Shown here: positions 15,705 to 41,232 of the stretch, in pieces
Position numbering within the stretch: position 1 is the first letter of the stretch
Layout of the letters: each line of letters starts with the position of its first letter
Source: Leptospira alstonii serovar Sichuan str. 79601
GTDB lineage: Bacteria; Spirochaetota; Leptospiria; Leptospirales; Leptospiraceae
NCBI RefSeq assembly: GCF_000347175.1
Contig: NZ_ANIK01000029.1
Coordinates: forward strand, 35,001-76,233
Length of the DNA: 41,233 nt
Direction: 5' to 3'
Translations under genes and position numbers: made by a program
Notes under the pieces: generated by a model
The model's database searches: none
What the model saw: the letters and a program-made list of their open reading frames with translations, nothing else
What the model was told of the DNA's origin: nothing

Positions 15705-15783
15705 CCGGGCTTAGAACACGAAAGAATAGCCCGGCGAGGGGGTGAGCGGAGACCTTGGCTCCGCTCAGGGGGACTCTTCCCCC
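15705..15783. promoter_or_regulatory. Three consecutive GC-rich hairpins upstream of the ThyX-like gene
   Basis: CCGGGCT/AGCCCGG (15705-15711, 15728-15734), TGAGCGGAG/CTCCGCTCA (15743-15751, 15759-15767) and GGGGGA/TCCCCC (15768-15773, 15778-15783) follow each other closely. They lie about 155-235 bp before the start at 15940. This could be a folded leader RNA or part of the repeat block. No T-run follows the third hairpin, so termination is not indicated. The rest of the gene-free stretch (14959-15244, 15347-15407, 15784-15939) showed nothing else clear beyond a TGACCCCTA-type short repeat near 15820. Confidence 0.45.
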
Positions 15784-15939
15784 GCCTTCTCTTGGCGCAC
15801 CTCTCCCTGATTCCTATTCACTGACCCCTAGTAGGTGGGAACTACAACAAGACGATCCTCCAAAAAAGAGTTTTCGGTTGAATTTCCCCTCTCAGGATAG
15901 TGAAACAGGGGACATAGTCTGCCCCGCTCGGAGACTTTC

Positions 15940-17514
<1,575 letters not shown>

Positions 17515-17643
17515 AATTCTCATCGTAAGACCGACCTTCGTTTTTATCGAAATGAATTTATTTTTTTTCGGCCTTAAGAGTTTTTAAGCGAAATCTAAAA
17601 TTCTTTCCCAAAACGGTGGAAGGGTTAGAATGGTCCAAGAAGT

Positions 17644-18825
17644 ATGAAACTCACAGTGAACCCAAACAGAACCGACGAGCTCGTCCGTTACAGAAGACAA
17701 ATCCACAAACATCCAGAACTTAAGTACGAGGAAAATCGGACGGCGGACTTCGTGATCGATCACTTAAAATCCTTAGGTCTCGTCTTTCAGGAAAAAATCG
17801 CAAAAACCGGGGTTGTGTCCTTGATCGATTCCGGTAAACCCGGAAAAACGCTTCTCGTTCGCGCCGACATGGACGCCCTCCCCATCTTCGAAGAATCCCA
17901 TAAGGAATACAAATCCGTTCACGACGGCGTTATGCACGCTTGCGGTCACGACGCTCATACTTCCATTCTCATGGGGCTCGCGACCGAAATCAAAGAGGAC
18001 ATCAGATCCATTCTCCCCAAGGGAAAGGTTTTGCTCGTGTTTCAACCCGCGGAGGAAGGCGGTCAGGGCGCGGACAAAATGATCGAAGAAGGTATATTAG
18101 AAAAGTATAATGTAGATGCGGCACTCGCGCTTCACGTTTGGAATCATATTCCTGTGGGAAAAATCGGAGTTGTGGACGGACCTATGATGGCCGCCGTCGA
18201 CGAATTTACGATTTCGATCACCGGAATCAGCGGTCACGGAGCCATGCCTCAACATACCGTCGACCCGATCGTTGTGGGAGCGCAGATCGTAAACGCGTTA
18301 CAAACCGTCGTTTCCAGAAATACGGACCCGCTTGATTCCTGTGTCGTAACCGTGGGAAGTTTTCACTCGGGAAACGCGTTTAACGTGATTCCAGAAACTG
18401 CGGAGCTAAAAGGAACGGTAAGAACCTATTCCAAAAAGATGTTCGAAGAAGTTCCCGGAAAACTGGAAAGGGTCGTAAACGGAATCGCTTCCGCCTTCGG
18501 AGCGAAAGTTTCCATCGGTTACGAAAGAACCAATCAACCCACGATCAACGATCCCTTTATGGCAAACATCGTGCGTAAGGCTTCGCTTAACATTCTCGGT
18601 CCGGGCAGCGTTACGGAAGAAAACACAAAGTCCATGGGCGGAGAGGATTTCTCAGCGTTTCTCATGAAGGTTCCCGGTTGTTATTTTTTTGTGGGTTCTA
18701 TGAACGAAGAAAAAGGATTCGTTCATCCGCATCACAGTTCCAAATTCGATATAGACGAGGATTCTCTTTCGATCGGCCTTTGCGTGCTCAAGGAATCAAT
18801 CCGGATCTATTTGCAAGAAAACTGA
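17644..18825 (+). CDS. M20 family metal-dependent amidohydrolase (hippurate hydrolase / N-acyl-amino-acid type)
   Basis: 393 residues, normal for the M20D subfamily. Metal and catalytic landmarks: [20 protein letters not shown] (97-107, with Cys100, His102 and His105), [21 protein letters not shown], the dimerisation-domain start [17 protein letters not shown], and GGEDFSAFL plus HPHHSSKFD near the end. It would remove acyl groups from N-acyl amino acids or act on related indole or peptide conjugates in the cytoplasm; no signal peptide is visible. It runs in the same direction as the ThyX-like gene, 129 bp downstream, and converges with the phosphatase gene after 29 bp. Substrate not determinable. 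Confidence 0.9.
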   Translation: MKLTVNPNRTDELVRYRRQIHKHPELKYEENRTADFVIDHLKSLGLVFQEKIAKTGVVSLIDSGKPGKTLLVRADMDALPIFEESHKEYKSVHDGVMHACGHDAHTSILMGLATEIKEDIRSILPKGKVLLVFQPAEEGGQGADKMIEEGILEKYNVDAALALHVWNHIPVGKIGVVDGPMMAAVDEFTISITGISGHGAMPQHTVDPIVVGAQIVNALQTVVSRNTDPLDSCVVTVGSFHSGNAFNVIPETAELKGTVRTYSKKMFEEVPGKLERVVNGIASAFGAKVSIGYERTNQPTINDPFMANIVRKASLNILGPGSVTEENTKSMGGEDFSAFLMKVPGCYFFVGSMNEEKGFVHPHHSSKFDIDEDSLSIGLCVLKESIRIYLQEN

Positions 18826-18854
18826 TATTTCGTTTCTACCACGGATGACGAAAG

Positions 18855-21011
18855 TCATAAATAACGTATATCCGTTTCGCTCCTCTTGGGATGATACGTG
18901 ATTTTTAAAAGCGAAAAATCGTCCAGGAGCGCTCCGAACTTTAGAATTCGATCATATACTTCCCGAAGATCCGCGCATCCCTCCTCCACTCTTTTTAAGA
19001 ATTGATTCTGATCCTCGTTGATGATTCGATTCTCTTCGTTTCCGATCAAAAGGTCATCCCTTCCGTCCGAACCGATCACGATCGTGTCTCCCGGAAACAT
19101 CTGAAAATTTTTGATAACCAGATGTTCTTCGTTTTCCGGAATCCCGATCTTTCTGAGAGTCAATTCATCCTCGATATAGGAAGCGACCCCGTCTCGATAC
19201 AGAACCGTCCAAGGATGTTCGGCGTTGATATAATAGAGAAGTCCGGTGGACTCCTCCACCAAACCCAAAACGATGGAGATATACATGGAACCGTCGAAGG
19301 ATTCGAAAATTTTCTGAAGTTCTAAAAATGCCTCTTCCAACCACCTTTCGGGCCGTTTATTTTGTTGGGATGGGATTGCGGATCGGGTAAGAATCGTATT
19401 GAACACGGTCCCCAACACAAGCGCGCCGCCCGCGCCCTGGATCGATTTTCCCATGGCGTCCCCGTTCACAAAAACGACGTATTTTTTTTCGAAAAGTTCC
19501 ACGTTACCCGAAATCAGAATATCTCCTCCGATTTCGTATGTTTTGTTCTTAAACTCGAAGGACTTTTTTTGTTTCGTATAAAATTCGGTTTTGATCACAT
19601 CGCTCGTATTTTTATTCGAGGAAAGAGGATTGATCAAAAGTGAAGTTAAAAAGTAATCCGCGTCCTGTTGAATTTTCAATCGATTGACCTGTTCCAAAGA
19701 AAGTTTTAATTCCTCGGTTCTCTGTTCGACTTTTTTTTCCAGATCTTCGTTGAGTTCCTCCACCTCCTCGTTCAATCGAACGAACTTATTGGCAAGAATC
19801 GTCGCGATGCTCAAAACAAAAAAGAGAAACGAATAACCCACGATTCTCGGAAAAACGATCACGTTTCTCGCGCCGAGAGTGTCCAAAAGCGCAGCCGATA
19901 CGGTGATCAAAACCCCGATTAGGATCAAAAGAGCGTCCCTATCCTTTGCGATCACACGACGGATCAAATAATCCAACACGATCCCGAGATAGGGAATCCA
20001 ACCGTATTGAACCAGATTCTTATTTATAAAATTATAATACGTTACTTCGTTTGAAACGATATAAAAAAGCGTAAAACAGACGTATAAACCGTCCAAAACG
20101 TTCAGAACGGGTTTTCTCGGATATTTGAAATAGATACGGATAAAATTTGCGAAAATCGGAACCAGAACTGCAAGAATGATATATTCCAATTTTTTCATGT
20201 AGATGAACTCGATTCCGAGCTCGTATTTGACCTGGTTTCTTAAAAACTGATACACGACGAGTAAAATCGTAAAAACGCCGTAGTATAAATTTTCGCGGTC
20301 CGTTCGACGGCGCAAATAAAGAAGTAGAAAATACGCTCCCACCGTCGTATAAATCATCAATAATAAAATCTTAATATACTCGGTACTCAGCAGTTCCTTT
20401 TGTATGAGGATGGAGTCGCCGATCGCGGTTTTGTCCTGTTCGATTCCGATCTCTTTTTGAAAGTATTTTTTCACCTCGATTACGAGGATATTCGCCTCGC
20501 CTCTGCGGATCAGACCGTTCGGAATCGGATAAATTCGAATTTTATCATATGCCTGCGGCAGAGTGGAATTCATATCGCCCGTTTCGCCGATCAGAGTTCC
20601 GTTCAGATAAGTCCTGTCCTTATCCGTCAAAGTTCCCAAACGAACCGCAAGCCCCACGCTTTTCCAGTTCTCGGGCGCGATAAATTTTTTAACGATAATT
20701 GCGGTTTGAACGGACTCGTCCGAAAGTTTATAAACTCCGGGAACGTTGTAAGGTTCGAACGGAATATTCAAATTCTTTTGACCTTTCAAATAAGCGTCCG
20801 AAAAGGAAACGGGATCGATTTTTTGCGGAGCGATTTCCCAGCTATGTTCCTCGGTGGAATCCAAACTTACGATTTCGTCTAACGAGGAAATTTTCTGGAT
20901 CGATTCGGAGGAGAGAGCGGACAAAATCAAAAAGTAAAACAGAAACGCCGGAAAAATCGAAATCCGATTTGCGACATTACAAAAAAACGATTTGTAAAAA
21001 TTACGAAACAT
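18855..21011 (-). CDS. Membrane sensor with 7TMR-DISM region and C-terminal PP2C (SpoIIE/RsbU-type) phosphatase
   Basis: 718 residues from ATG 21011, where a signal-peptide-like helix begins (MFRNFYKSFF...); the frame is open to 21149 but the extra 46 residues have no support. Order: signal peptide; extracytoplasmic beta-domain of 7TMR-DISM type (about 35-200, with RTYLNGTLIGETG); seven hydrophobic helices (about 205-410); coiled coil (EEVEELNEDLEKKVEQRTEELK); and a PP2C domain (about 470-700) with GGDILISG, FVNGDAMGKSIQGAGGALVLG, INAEHPW and IGSDGRDDLL, which carry the metal-binding Asp residues. It senses an external ligand or envelope state and should dephosphorylate a Ser/Thr-phosphorylated anti-sigma antagonist. 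No partner gene is nearby. Confidence 0.87.
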   Translation of the reverse strand: MFRNFYKSFFCNVANRISIFPAFLFYFLILSALSSESIQKISSLDEIVSLDSTEEHSWEIAPQKIDPVSFSDAYLKGQKNLNIPFEPYNVPGVYKLSDESVQTAIIVKKFIAPENWKSVGLAVRLGTLTDKDRTYLNGTLIGETGDMNSTLPQAYDKIRIYPIPNGLIRRGEANILVIEVKKYFQKEIGIEQDKTAIGDSILIQKELLSTEYIKILLLMIYTTVGAYFLLLYLRRRTDRENLYYGVFTILLVVYQFLRNQVKYELGIEFIYMKKLEYIILAVLVPIFANFIRIYFKYPRKPVLNVLDGLYVCFTLFYIVSNEVTYYNFINKNLVQYGWIPYLGIVLDYLIRRVIAKDRDALLILIGVLITVSAALLDTLGARNVIVFPRIVGYSFLFFVLSIATILANKFVRLNEEVEELNEDLEKKVEQRTEELKLSLEQVNRLKIQQDADYFLTSLLINPLSSNKNTSDVIKTEFYTKQKKSFEFKNKTYEIGGDILISGNVELFEKKYVVFVNGDAMGKSIQGAGGALVLGTVFNTILTRSAIPSQQNKRPERWLEEAFLELQKIFESFDGSMYISIVLGLVEESTGLLYYINAEHPWTVLYRDGVASYIEDELTLRKIGIPENEEHLVIKNFQMFPGDTIVIGSDGRDDLLIGNEENRIINEDQNQFLKRVEEGCADLREVYDRILKFGALLDDFSLLKITYHPKRSETDIRYL

Positions 21012-21279
21012 TGTTGTAGCAAAGACGGAAAGAGAAACGAAAACGTTCGGAATCCGATTCAGATTTTTTTCAAATCCCCAAAAACGAGATCTGCGGTCTT
21101 TTGGAAAACCGATCCTTTTTGTGATCCATAATGTGAAATAAAAAAACAATTTCTCAGACCCTAAGAAACAATAAAACTCTCGTTTCTTCCGGTTTCGACA
21201 AGAGTTTTTTAGAAAACTTATTTGTACTTTAATAAAAAAGAAACCTTTCCCGAAACGTATTGAACGCGAGTAACGAAAC

Positions 21280-23597
<2,318 letters not shown>

Positions 23598-23605
23598 ATT
23601 CCATT

Positions 23606-24724
<1,119 letters not shown>

Positions 24725-24741
24725 TGGAGTCTATGTTTTTG

Positions 24742-24779
<38 letters not shown>

Positions 24780-24819
24780 GCGAGTAAGACGACTTTTCAT
24801 CCGAGTTTCCAAACTATCC

Positions 24820-24847
24820 TTGCAAAATTAAGAATGATTTTTATACT
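24820..24847 (+). promoter_or_regulatory. Probable sigma-70 promoter of bacterioferritin
   Basis: TTGCAA (24820-24825), a 16-bp spacer, and TATACT (24842-24847), 25 bp before the bfr start with AAAGGGG between. No convincing Fur or PerR palindrome was recognised, although the AT-rich spacer (ATTAAGAATGATTTTT) is weakly similar to such sites. Confidence 0.5.
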
Positions 24848-24872
24848 GAATGGATAACAAAAGGGGAATACA

Positions 24873-26590
<1,718 letters not shown>

Positions 26591-26605
26591 TCCAATCAAA
26601 TCGGA

Positions 26606-27864
<1,259 letters not shown>

Positions 27865-27998
27865 CTGCAACGCGACCCGTAGGGAGCGTTGCAGCCAACG
27901 AGCAGCAGAGCGTTGCGAGTGGTTCACAACGTAGTTGTGAAATCAACGCGACCCATAGGGAGCGTTGCATGAGTTTTTTTGAACGCGACCCGTAGGGA
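27865..27998 (+). repeat. Palindromic element E2 (cores with matching CAACGC arms)
   Basis: CTGCAACGC (27865-27873) / GCGTTGCAG (27886-27894) around GACCCGTAGGGA, then a TTCACAAC-GTA-GTTGTGAA hairpin, then CAACGC (27944-27949) / GCGTTG (27962-27967) around GACCCATAGGGA. A third core GACCCGTAGGGA at 27987-27998 has only 3-bp arms. Inverted relative of 15614-15700. With the 75-bp repeats it fills the stretch between the acetyltransferase and the next ORF; nothing else is seen there. Confidence 0.75.
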
Positions 27999-28033
27999 GC
28001 GAACAATAACATTATAATTTTATCATCAACGCA

Positions 28034-28393
28034 TTGTTATGGATTATCATCGGACGTTCCCCTATAAACAACGAAAATCCAATCAACTCTTATAATTTAG
28101 ATTATCCTGATATTATTATAAACATCCGCAAAGACATCAATCAATTGAAATCAAGATATCCTCAATTGGCCGATTTCACTATATCGAATATTGATCTTAA
28201 GTCTTTAAAAATTTCCTATGAATATAAATGCCACAGACCAAATCACAACGGCGGCTGGACCGGTGGCGTTCCAAATCCGGATAGGAACGGCATGTGGTTG
28301 TACATTAGTTTTTGGGATGAGAAATCGATCTATGATATTTTAAGAAAAAATGGATTGAAAATAAACGACGAATTACAATTCAATGAAATGTAA
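28034..28393 (+). CDS. Unrecognised ORF, possibly 5'-truncated
   Basis: 119 residues from a TTG; no ATG or GTG start exists in this frame after the upstream stop at 28007. It opens with a short hydrophobic stretch (LLWIIIG), like the end of a lost signal or anchor, followed by an Asn/Ile/Tyr-rich soluble part with KCHRPNHNGGWTGGVPNPDRNGMWLYISFWDEKSIYD. Base composition is more AT-rich than its neighbours. The repeat block directly upstream may have removed the original 5' end. No family recognised. The compact GGWTGGVPNPDRNG segment looks like a real folded protein rather than a chance ORF. Confidence 0.45.
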   Translation: MLWIIIGRSPINNENPINSYNLDYPDIIINIRKDINQLKSRYPQLADFTISNIDLKSLKISYEYKCHRPNHNGGWTGGVPNPDRNGMWLYISFWDEKSIYDILRKNGLKINDELQFNEM

Positions 28394-28450
28394 AATCCAA
28401 CGATGCTTTCTCCGAATTCTTATTAGAATTGATCTCAAAAATATCTCAAG

Positions 28451-28795
28451 ATGAATACCCAAGTTTTTTTATACGATGGAGAATGTGCTTTTTGCTCCAA
28501 CCTCGCGCTCAAATTACAAACTCTCAATCTTGATCCCAAAATCAGATTTCGTTCCTTTCGGGATTTTTCGGAAAAAGAATTAAAAGAAATCCATCCGACT
28601 CTGAACATCGCAGCGGTGAAAGGAAACGTTCAGATGATCGCAAACGGAAGAAGATACCCTGGATTTTTTGCGGTTCGAAAACTCAGCCATTCCCTCAGAG
28701 GATACCGCTTCCTAGCCCCGCTTCTTTATCTTCCCTTGATTCCGATTTTCGGAATGATCGGAATGAATCTTTTAAAGTCTCTGAAAAGCCGTTAG
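28451..28795 (+). CDS. DCC-family thiol-disulfide oxidoreductase (DUF393)
   Basis: 114 residues, the usual length. The N-terminus [19 protein letters not shown] carries the defining DxxCxxC motif of the DCC family, a thioredoxin-like fold; [12 protein letters not shown] and the C-terminal [28 protein letters not shown] segment are also characteristic. Presumed role is thiol-disulfide exchange, partner unknown. The 3' end overlaps the convergent diiron-oxidase-like gene by 24 bp. The ribosome site is weak. Confidence 0.88.
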   Translation: MNTQVFLYDGECAFCSNLALKLQTLNLDPKIRFRSFRDFSEKELKEIHPTLNIAAVKGNVQMIANGRRYPGFFAVRKLSHSLRGYRFLAPLLYLPLIPIFGMIGMNLLKSLKSR

Positions 28796-29467
28796 ACCTT
28801 CGTAAAACACAAGCCTCGCGTCGAGAGCGAGCCGATTTCCTTCCATCACTCGGTTTCGTTTTTCATCCGTGTCAGCGACAACCTCGATCAAACGAAAGAG
28901 TTTTTCCGCGTGGGATTCGTCGGCGTCCAGATTGACTTGGAAGAATTTTCCTTCGGGCAAAAAGGTCCTCTCTTTCAGATTCCGATAAGACTTAAGCATT
29001 CTAGAATATTCTAATTTCAGCAAGTATTCGTTCGCGGGACCGAGCGCGCCCAGTGCGAAATAAAAATCGGTCGTGGTGATCTTTTGCATCAAATCCAGAT
29101 AGGATTTCGTTTCGGGAAGTTTATGTTCGTTTTGAACGACTTCCCCCATGTCCGAAAGAAATTTCTTTAAGATATAAACGTGAGAATCCTCCGCTTTCCC
29201 TTCCCCCAATTCTTCCCAAATATTCCGAACCAGTACGATCTTTGCTTCCACGGAATCGCTGATCGCGGCCGTGTTCAAAAACCAGTTTACGAAATCCACG
29301 CTTACGAAGTATTCCTGACGAAGCCAAAGAAGAAGATCTTCCTTTTCCATTCTACTTTCTTTTTTTTCCAACCATCGGTTGGAAGTCAGAACCGGATGAT
29401 TGCGAACCGATTCTTCCAAAAAATTTCGAAAGGATACGGAAGTTTGCGCGGGAATTACGGTCTGCAT
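28772..29467 (-). CDS. Haem-oxygenase-like diiron oxidase (HDO) family protein, CADD-like
   Basis: 231 residues, the same length as chlamydial CADD, and all helical in pattern. From memory CADD's metal ligands are E81, H88, E142, H174, D178 and H181. Here E89, H96, E147, N179, D183 and H186 fall at the same spacing, with Asn in place of one His. CADD's sacrificial tyrosines (Y27, Y141, Y170) do not appear to be kept, so making p-aminobenzoate from its own Tyr is unlikely. Members of this superfamily oxidise amino acids or fatty acids (C-C cleavage, N-oxygenation, decarboxylation). It is the third gene of the operon with KamA and the ATP-grasp ligase, 13 bp after the latter, so it probably acts on their product. 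Called TenA/PqqC-like in some schemes. Confidence 0.78.
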   Translation of the reverse strand: MQTVIPAQTSVSFRNFLEESVRNHPVLTSNRWLEKKESRMEKEDLLLWLRQEYFVSVDFVNWFLNTAAISDSVEAKIVLVRNIWEELGEGKAEDSHVYILKKFLSDMGEVVQNEHKLPETKSYLDLMQKITTTDFYFALGALGPANEYLLKLEYSRMLKSYRNLKERTFLPEGKFFQVNLDADESHAEKLFRLIEVVADTDEKRNRVMEGNRLALDARLVFYEGLTAFQRL

Positions 29468-29480
29468 AAAATATCCGATT

Positions 29481-31881
<2,401 letters not shown>

Positions 31882-31909
31882 AAAAGTTCTTCCTATTTTC
31901 TCCGAGTCG

Positions 31910-32664
<755 letters not shown>

Positions 32665-32692
32665 AATCCCCTTTCTTTCCGAAAATGAGAGT

Positions 32693-33516
<824 letters not shown>

Positions 33517-33541
33517 CAACGAGTACAAACAAAGTCGCAGG

Positions 33542-33572
<31 letters not shown>

Positions 33573-33614
33573 GAACCGTTTCTAAAATGGGGAAGTTGAT
33601 CCCTTGCAAAACGT

Positions 33615-34827
<1,213 letters not shown>

Positions 34828-34844
<17 letters not shown>

Positions 34845-35196
34845 GAACGGGGAGTTCGTAGTGAAACGTAATTTCACAGTAAGCGCCCTCGTCTATGTAC
34901 TTCGTATTCACGGCTTCCATAAAAAATAATCTGTTTTTTTGTTCGGGTTCCAGTTCCTCGAGTTTGCGCGCGGCGATGGATTTTGCGGCTGTGCAGGAAG
35001 TATTCTTCATTTTGAATAGATCGTTTTCCTCCACGGAAGCCGAAGAGGCTCCTCCGATCGAGACGAGTTTGTATTTGTGAGGACCTAAGGTTTCCACGGT
35101 CACTCCCGTATCGATATGAATCCTTTCTTTGACTTGTTTCGTGCAGGCCGCAAGTGCGATTAACAACACAAGAATACAATTTAAAATTCTTATCAT
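34828..35196 (-). CDS. Small lipoprotein of unknown function
   Basis: 122 residues from ATG 35196, where AAAGGAA gives a good ribosome site and a lipoprotein signal begins ([18 protein letters not shown]); the frame is open 18 codons further upstream without support. The mature protein holds [24 protein letters not shown], then an [13 protein letters not shown] helix and [13 protein letters not shown]. Two Cys in the mature part could form a disulfide. No family recognised. It is placed after mqnC on the same strand, 116 bp further on. Confidence 0.78.
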
Positions 35197-35311
35197 ATTA
35201 AAGTTCCTTTTTCCCCTGTTTCGGAGGCTCTTACTTTTCAATATATTCAATTTTTATAAAATAAAACCCTGAAAAACCAAATACCAATCGTCGCTCCATC
35301 AAAAACCTCTT

Positions 35312-36415
35312 TTAAACCGGATCGACGACCGGTTCGTTCTTGTAACGATCGTAGTTATAAAGAAGATCCCTTCGTCTCGGAACAAATCCTCCTTCCTTTA
35401 AAAACTTAATCGCTTCTTTTTCGGTCTTGAGTCCGTAAGATCGCAAAACGTTTTCTTCTATGACCACGGATGAGATATCGTCCGCGCCGCTCGTGAGAGC
35501 CAATTGCCCGACTCCTTTTCCGAGAACCATCACCGAAGTTTCGATATGTCGGATGTTATCCAAGAAAATTCTGCAAATTCCGAGAACTTTCAAATATTCC
35601 TGAGTGGCAACCGCACGGACCTTGAATCGTTTGGTCTGGGGTTGAAAGGTCCAAGGTATAAAAGATAAAAATCCTCCGGTTCGATCTTGGAGATTTCGCA
35701 CAACGTTTAAATGTTCGATGACTTCTTCCTGGGTTTCTTCGGAGCCGAATACGATGTTGGCGCTTCCGAGAAGTCCCGCTTCGTGACAGGTTTCCATCGC
35801 GCGCACCCATTCTTCCGTGGTCGCTTTTTTGGGAGAGATGATGTTTCGCATCCGATCGGTCAAAATTTCCGCTCCCGCTCCCGGAACGGAATCGAGTCCC
35901 GCTTGTTTGAGAATGTTAAGAACTTCTTTGAGTGGAAGTCCCGTGATCTTTTCCAAGTTGATGATTTCCACCGGGGAGAAAGCGCGGATGTGCATATCCG
36001 GATATTTTTTTTTCACGGAAGATATTACGCCTATGTAATAATCAAACGGAAGATCGGGATTAACTCCCCCTTGCAAAAACATCTGATCCGCCCCTTCTCC
36101 GACCGCATAATCCATCTTTTCTAAAATGTCTTCCGAGGAAAGAACGTAACCCTTGCCGTTCCCGATCTCGTCCATGAAAGAACAGAAACTACATTCTACG
36201 TTGCAATAGTTCGTGTAATTTACGACTCGAAACATCGTGTAACTCGCGTACTGGTGAGGGAGAATTTTTTCCCGGAGCGTCCGGGCCGTTGCCATAATCT
36301 TGAGATGATCCCCTTCCCGATAGAGCGTCAGAGCTTCTTCGGGAGAAATCCGATTCCCGTCCAAGGCTTTTTCTAAAATCCGATCCGCGGGTTGAGATGA
36401 AAAGATAGAGGCCAC
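35312..36415 (-). CDS. mqnC: Cyclic dehypoxanthinyl futalosine synthase
   Basis: 367 residues. The radical SAM motif is [10 protein letters not shown] (CX3CX2C). Family landmarks follow: [77 protein letters not shown] and [29 protein letters not shown]. These mark MqnC rather than MqnE. It cyclises dehypoxanthine futalosine in the futalosine route to menaquinone. AAGGAG lies 6 nt before the ATG. No other mqn gene is in the window. The structured repeat S2 starts 87 bp upstream and would fall in a long 5' leader. Menaquinone is the likely acceptor for the oxidoreductase encoded divergently at 37074. Confidence 0.95.
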   Translation of the reverse strand: MASIFSSQPADRILEKALDGNRISPEEALTLYREGDHLKIMATARTLREKILPHQYASYTMFRVVNYTNYCNVECSFCSFMDEIGNGKGYVLSSEDILEKMDYAVGEGADQMFLQGGVNPDLPFDYYIGVISSVKKKYPDMHIRAFSPVEIINLEKITGLPLKEVLNILKQAGLDSVPGAGAEILTDRMRNIISPKKATTEEWVRAMETCHEAGLLGSANIVFGSEETQEEVIEHLNVVRNLQDRTGGFLSFIPWTFQPQTKRFKVRAVATQEYLKVLGICRIFLDNIRHIETSVMVLGKGVGQLALTSGADDISSVVIEENVLRSYGLKTEKEAIKFLKEGGFVPRRRDLLYNYDRYKNEPVVDPV

Positions 36416-36501
36416 GTTTACTCCTTATGATAAAACGAAATTTAAAAGTCCGCCCTTCAATCATTCAACGGATTCCGAATTTTGCACCCTCTTTTTAACG
36501 T

Positions 36502-36656
36502 AAGTTCCGTATAACCGATGTGAAAGCGATTGAAGGTGGAAACTCAGCAAAACACTCCCTATAGGTCGTGTTTTAAGATCAACAAATTGGAACGACGAAA
36601 GAAAACCGTTTTTCGGATGATCCTTCAATTTGTTGACCAGAGCCGAAAGCGCGGTC
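36502..36656. repeat. Structured dispersed repeat, copy S2
   Basis: Same block order as 5864-6020. Hairpin 1: AAAACAC (36549-36555) / GTGTTTT (36568-36574) around the core TCCCTATAGGTC. Hairpin 2: TCAACAAATTG (36579-36589) / CAATTTGTTGA (36626-36636), 11 bp perfect. Differences from S1 within the stems are matched on both sides. It lies upstream of mqnC, as S1 lies upstream of the arsenosugar operon. Confidence 0.75.
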
Positions 36657-39164
<2,508 letters not shown>

Positions 39165-39190
39165 CGAATTCTAATTTAGGATTATCTAAA

Positions 39191-39235
39191 ATAGATCGTC
39201 GACGTGGATTGCGAAAGTCCGCCTCTACGATCTAT
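39191..39235 (+). ncRNA. Folded 3'-UTR element before the terminator
   Basis: ATAGATCGT (39191-39199) pairs with ACGATCTAT (39227-39235), and inside it GTGGA pairs with TCCGC (one G-U pair) around a loop containing GCGAAAG. It follows the stop codon by 26 nt and precedes the terminator by 2 nt. It could protect the mRNA end or be released as a small RNA. Confidence 0.4.
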
Positions 39236-39237
39236 CT

Positions 39238-39270
39238 AAAAGCCGGATGAACCCGGCTTTTTGTTTTTTA
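39238..39270 (+). terminator. Rho-independent terminator of the Fe-S oxidoreductase gene
   Basis: AAAAGCCGG (39238-39246) and CCGGCTTTT (39253-39261) form a 9-bp stem with a 6-nt loop, followed by TGTTTTTT. The remainder of the gap to 39465 is AT-rich and shows nothing else. Confidence 0.85.
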
Positions 39271-39465
39271 GATTCGACAAAAAATAGATTTTTCAAAATC
39301 CTGATTCGTTTTCGTTTTACAAAAAAGAGCATTCTAAAATTATAATATTCCTTCAATCCACTTTCTGATAAACGCCTATACAAAAGTTTTTAAAACCTAC
39401 CATTAGAGTTCTAAGTCAGTAAAAAAGATTCCAGACAATAGAACATTACGAAAATCGTTCCAACG

Positions 39466-39507
39466 AAAAACCCGACTGCAAAAGACGAGCTAATGCAGTC
39501 GGGGTTT
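39466..39507 (-). terminator. Rho-independent terminator of the DUF1565 lipoprotein gene
   Basis: On the minus strand CCCGACTGC pairs with GCAGTCGGG (39495-39503 and 39471-39479), followed by TTTTT. It lies about 57 bp past the stop of the lipoprotein gene. Confidence 0.8.
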
Positions 39508-39563
39508 CAAAAGTAAGTCTCACAATTCAAATAAGAATGTGGAATAACGAACAAACGAGAACC

Positions 39564-40643
<1,080 letters not shown>

Positions 40644-40668
40644 TTTTTTTTCCTTATCAAGAGAGCGG

Positions 40669-40697
40669 AGTATAAAATAAAATTACAAATTTGTCAA
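40669..40697 (-). promoter_or_regulatory. Near-consensus sigma-70 promoter of the DUF1565 lipoprotein
   Basis: On the minus strand: TTGACA (40692-40697), a 17-bp AT-rich spacer, TATACT (40669-40674), 25 bp before the ATG. Confidence 0.75.
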
Positions 40698-40856
40698 CAC
40701 AATTCTAATAAAAACAAATATAGCTCCTAAATAAACGTATTTAACTTATAAAATTCTTTTATTAGGTCCCTATAATCAGGTTTTCAGGATTTAAGACATG
40801 AATCTAACGTTCTAACAAATTGCTTTGAATGCAAAACGAATGATAGTCTATACATT

Positions 40857-40957
40857 AGAGTTGTTGAAAAATTCAATAGCCGCAATTAACAAAACTGCTT
40901 CAATTGTCCATTTCAATGGAACAGAAACAAATGGAGAATTAATTTTTCAACAACTCT
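40857..40957. mobile_element. MITE copy B (101 bp, TA-flanked)
   Basis: Perfect 17-bp terminal inverted repeats AGAGTTGTTGAAAAATT / AATTTTTCAACAACTCT, bounded by T and A. The interior is nearly identical to copy A at 9075-9175, with the same length. Probably the youngest copy, since its termini still match exactly. Confidence 0.88.
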
Positions 40958-41142
40958 ATTCTATCTGCATCCGAAGCGCTTGCAAAATTTTATGGGCAAC
41001 GATTACTTCGAGAACGCAAATCAACATAAGGAATGTTGGATGAGACTTCGGAACGTATATCTTTATTCGTTAAAAGAAATTTCGATTCGAACAGAATGAA
41101 CAAGTCTACAATTTTTTGAAACAGACTGAGCTTTGAAAATTA
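40958..41142. other. Intergenic stretch after MITE copy B
   Basis: No supported gene. A 35-codon frame at 40992-41099 has no ribosome site or recognisable content. The flanks look like ordinary AT-rich spacer. Confidence 0.3.
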
Positions 41143-41232
41143 TCAAAATTCCAAAACGGCGACCAAACCCCGATCGTTAAAAAGTTCGAAATTGGCTCGG
41201 ATTTGTTTGGAAAGAATCTGAATCAAAGTGAA
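41143..41232 (-). CDS. C-terminal end of a probable sensor histidine kinase (partial)
   Basis: The minus strand is open from the window edge to TGA (41143-41145). The 29 residues read FTLIQILSKQIRANFELF, then NDRGLVAVLEF. The pattern 'L.Q.L.KQI.A.FEL..DRG....LEF' matches the last helix and strands of the ATPase domain of HisKA_2/HWE-type histidine kinases, which are numerous in Leptospira. Most of the gene lies outside the window. Confidence 0.55.
   Translation of the reverse strand, partial: FTLIQILSKQIRANFELFNDRGLVAVLEF

Noticed and set aside
24826..24841. Fur or PerR box in the bfr promoter
   Set aside because: Similarity to either consensus is too weak in AT-rich sequence to claim.
39403..39420. 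Possible solo MITE end (CATTAGAGTT)
   Set aside because: Only about ten bases match and there is no second terminus or continued similarity.
40992..41099. 35-codon ORF after MITE copy B
   Set aside because: No ribosome site, no family resemblance and too short to separate from chance.
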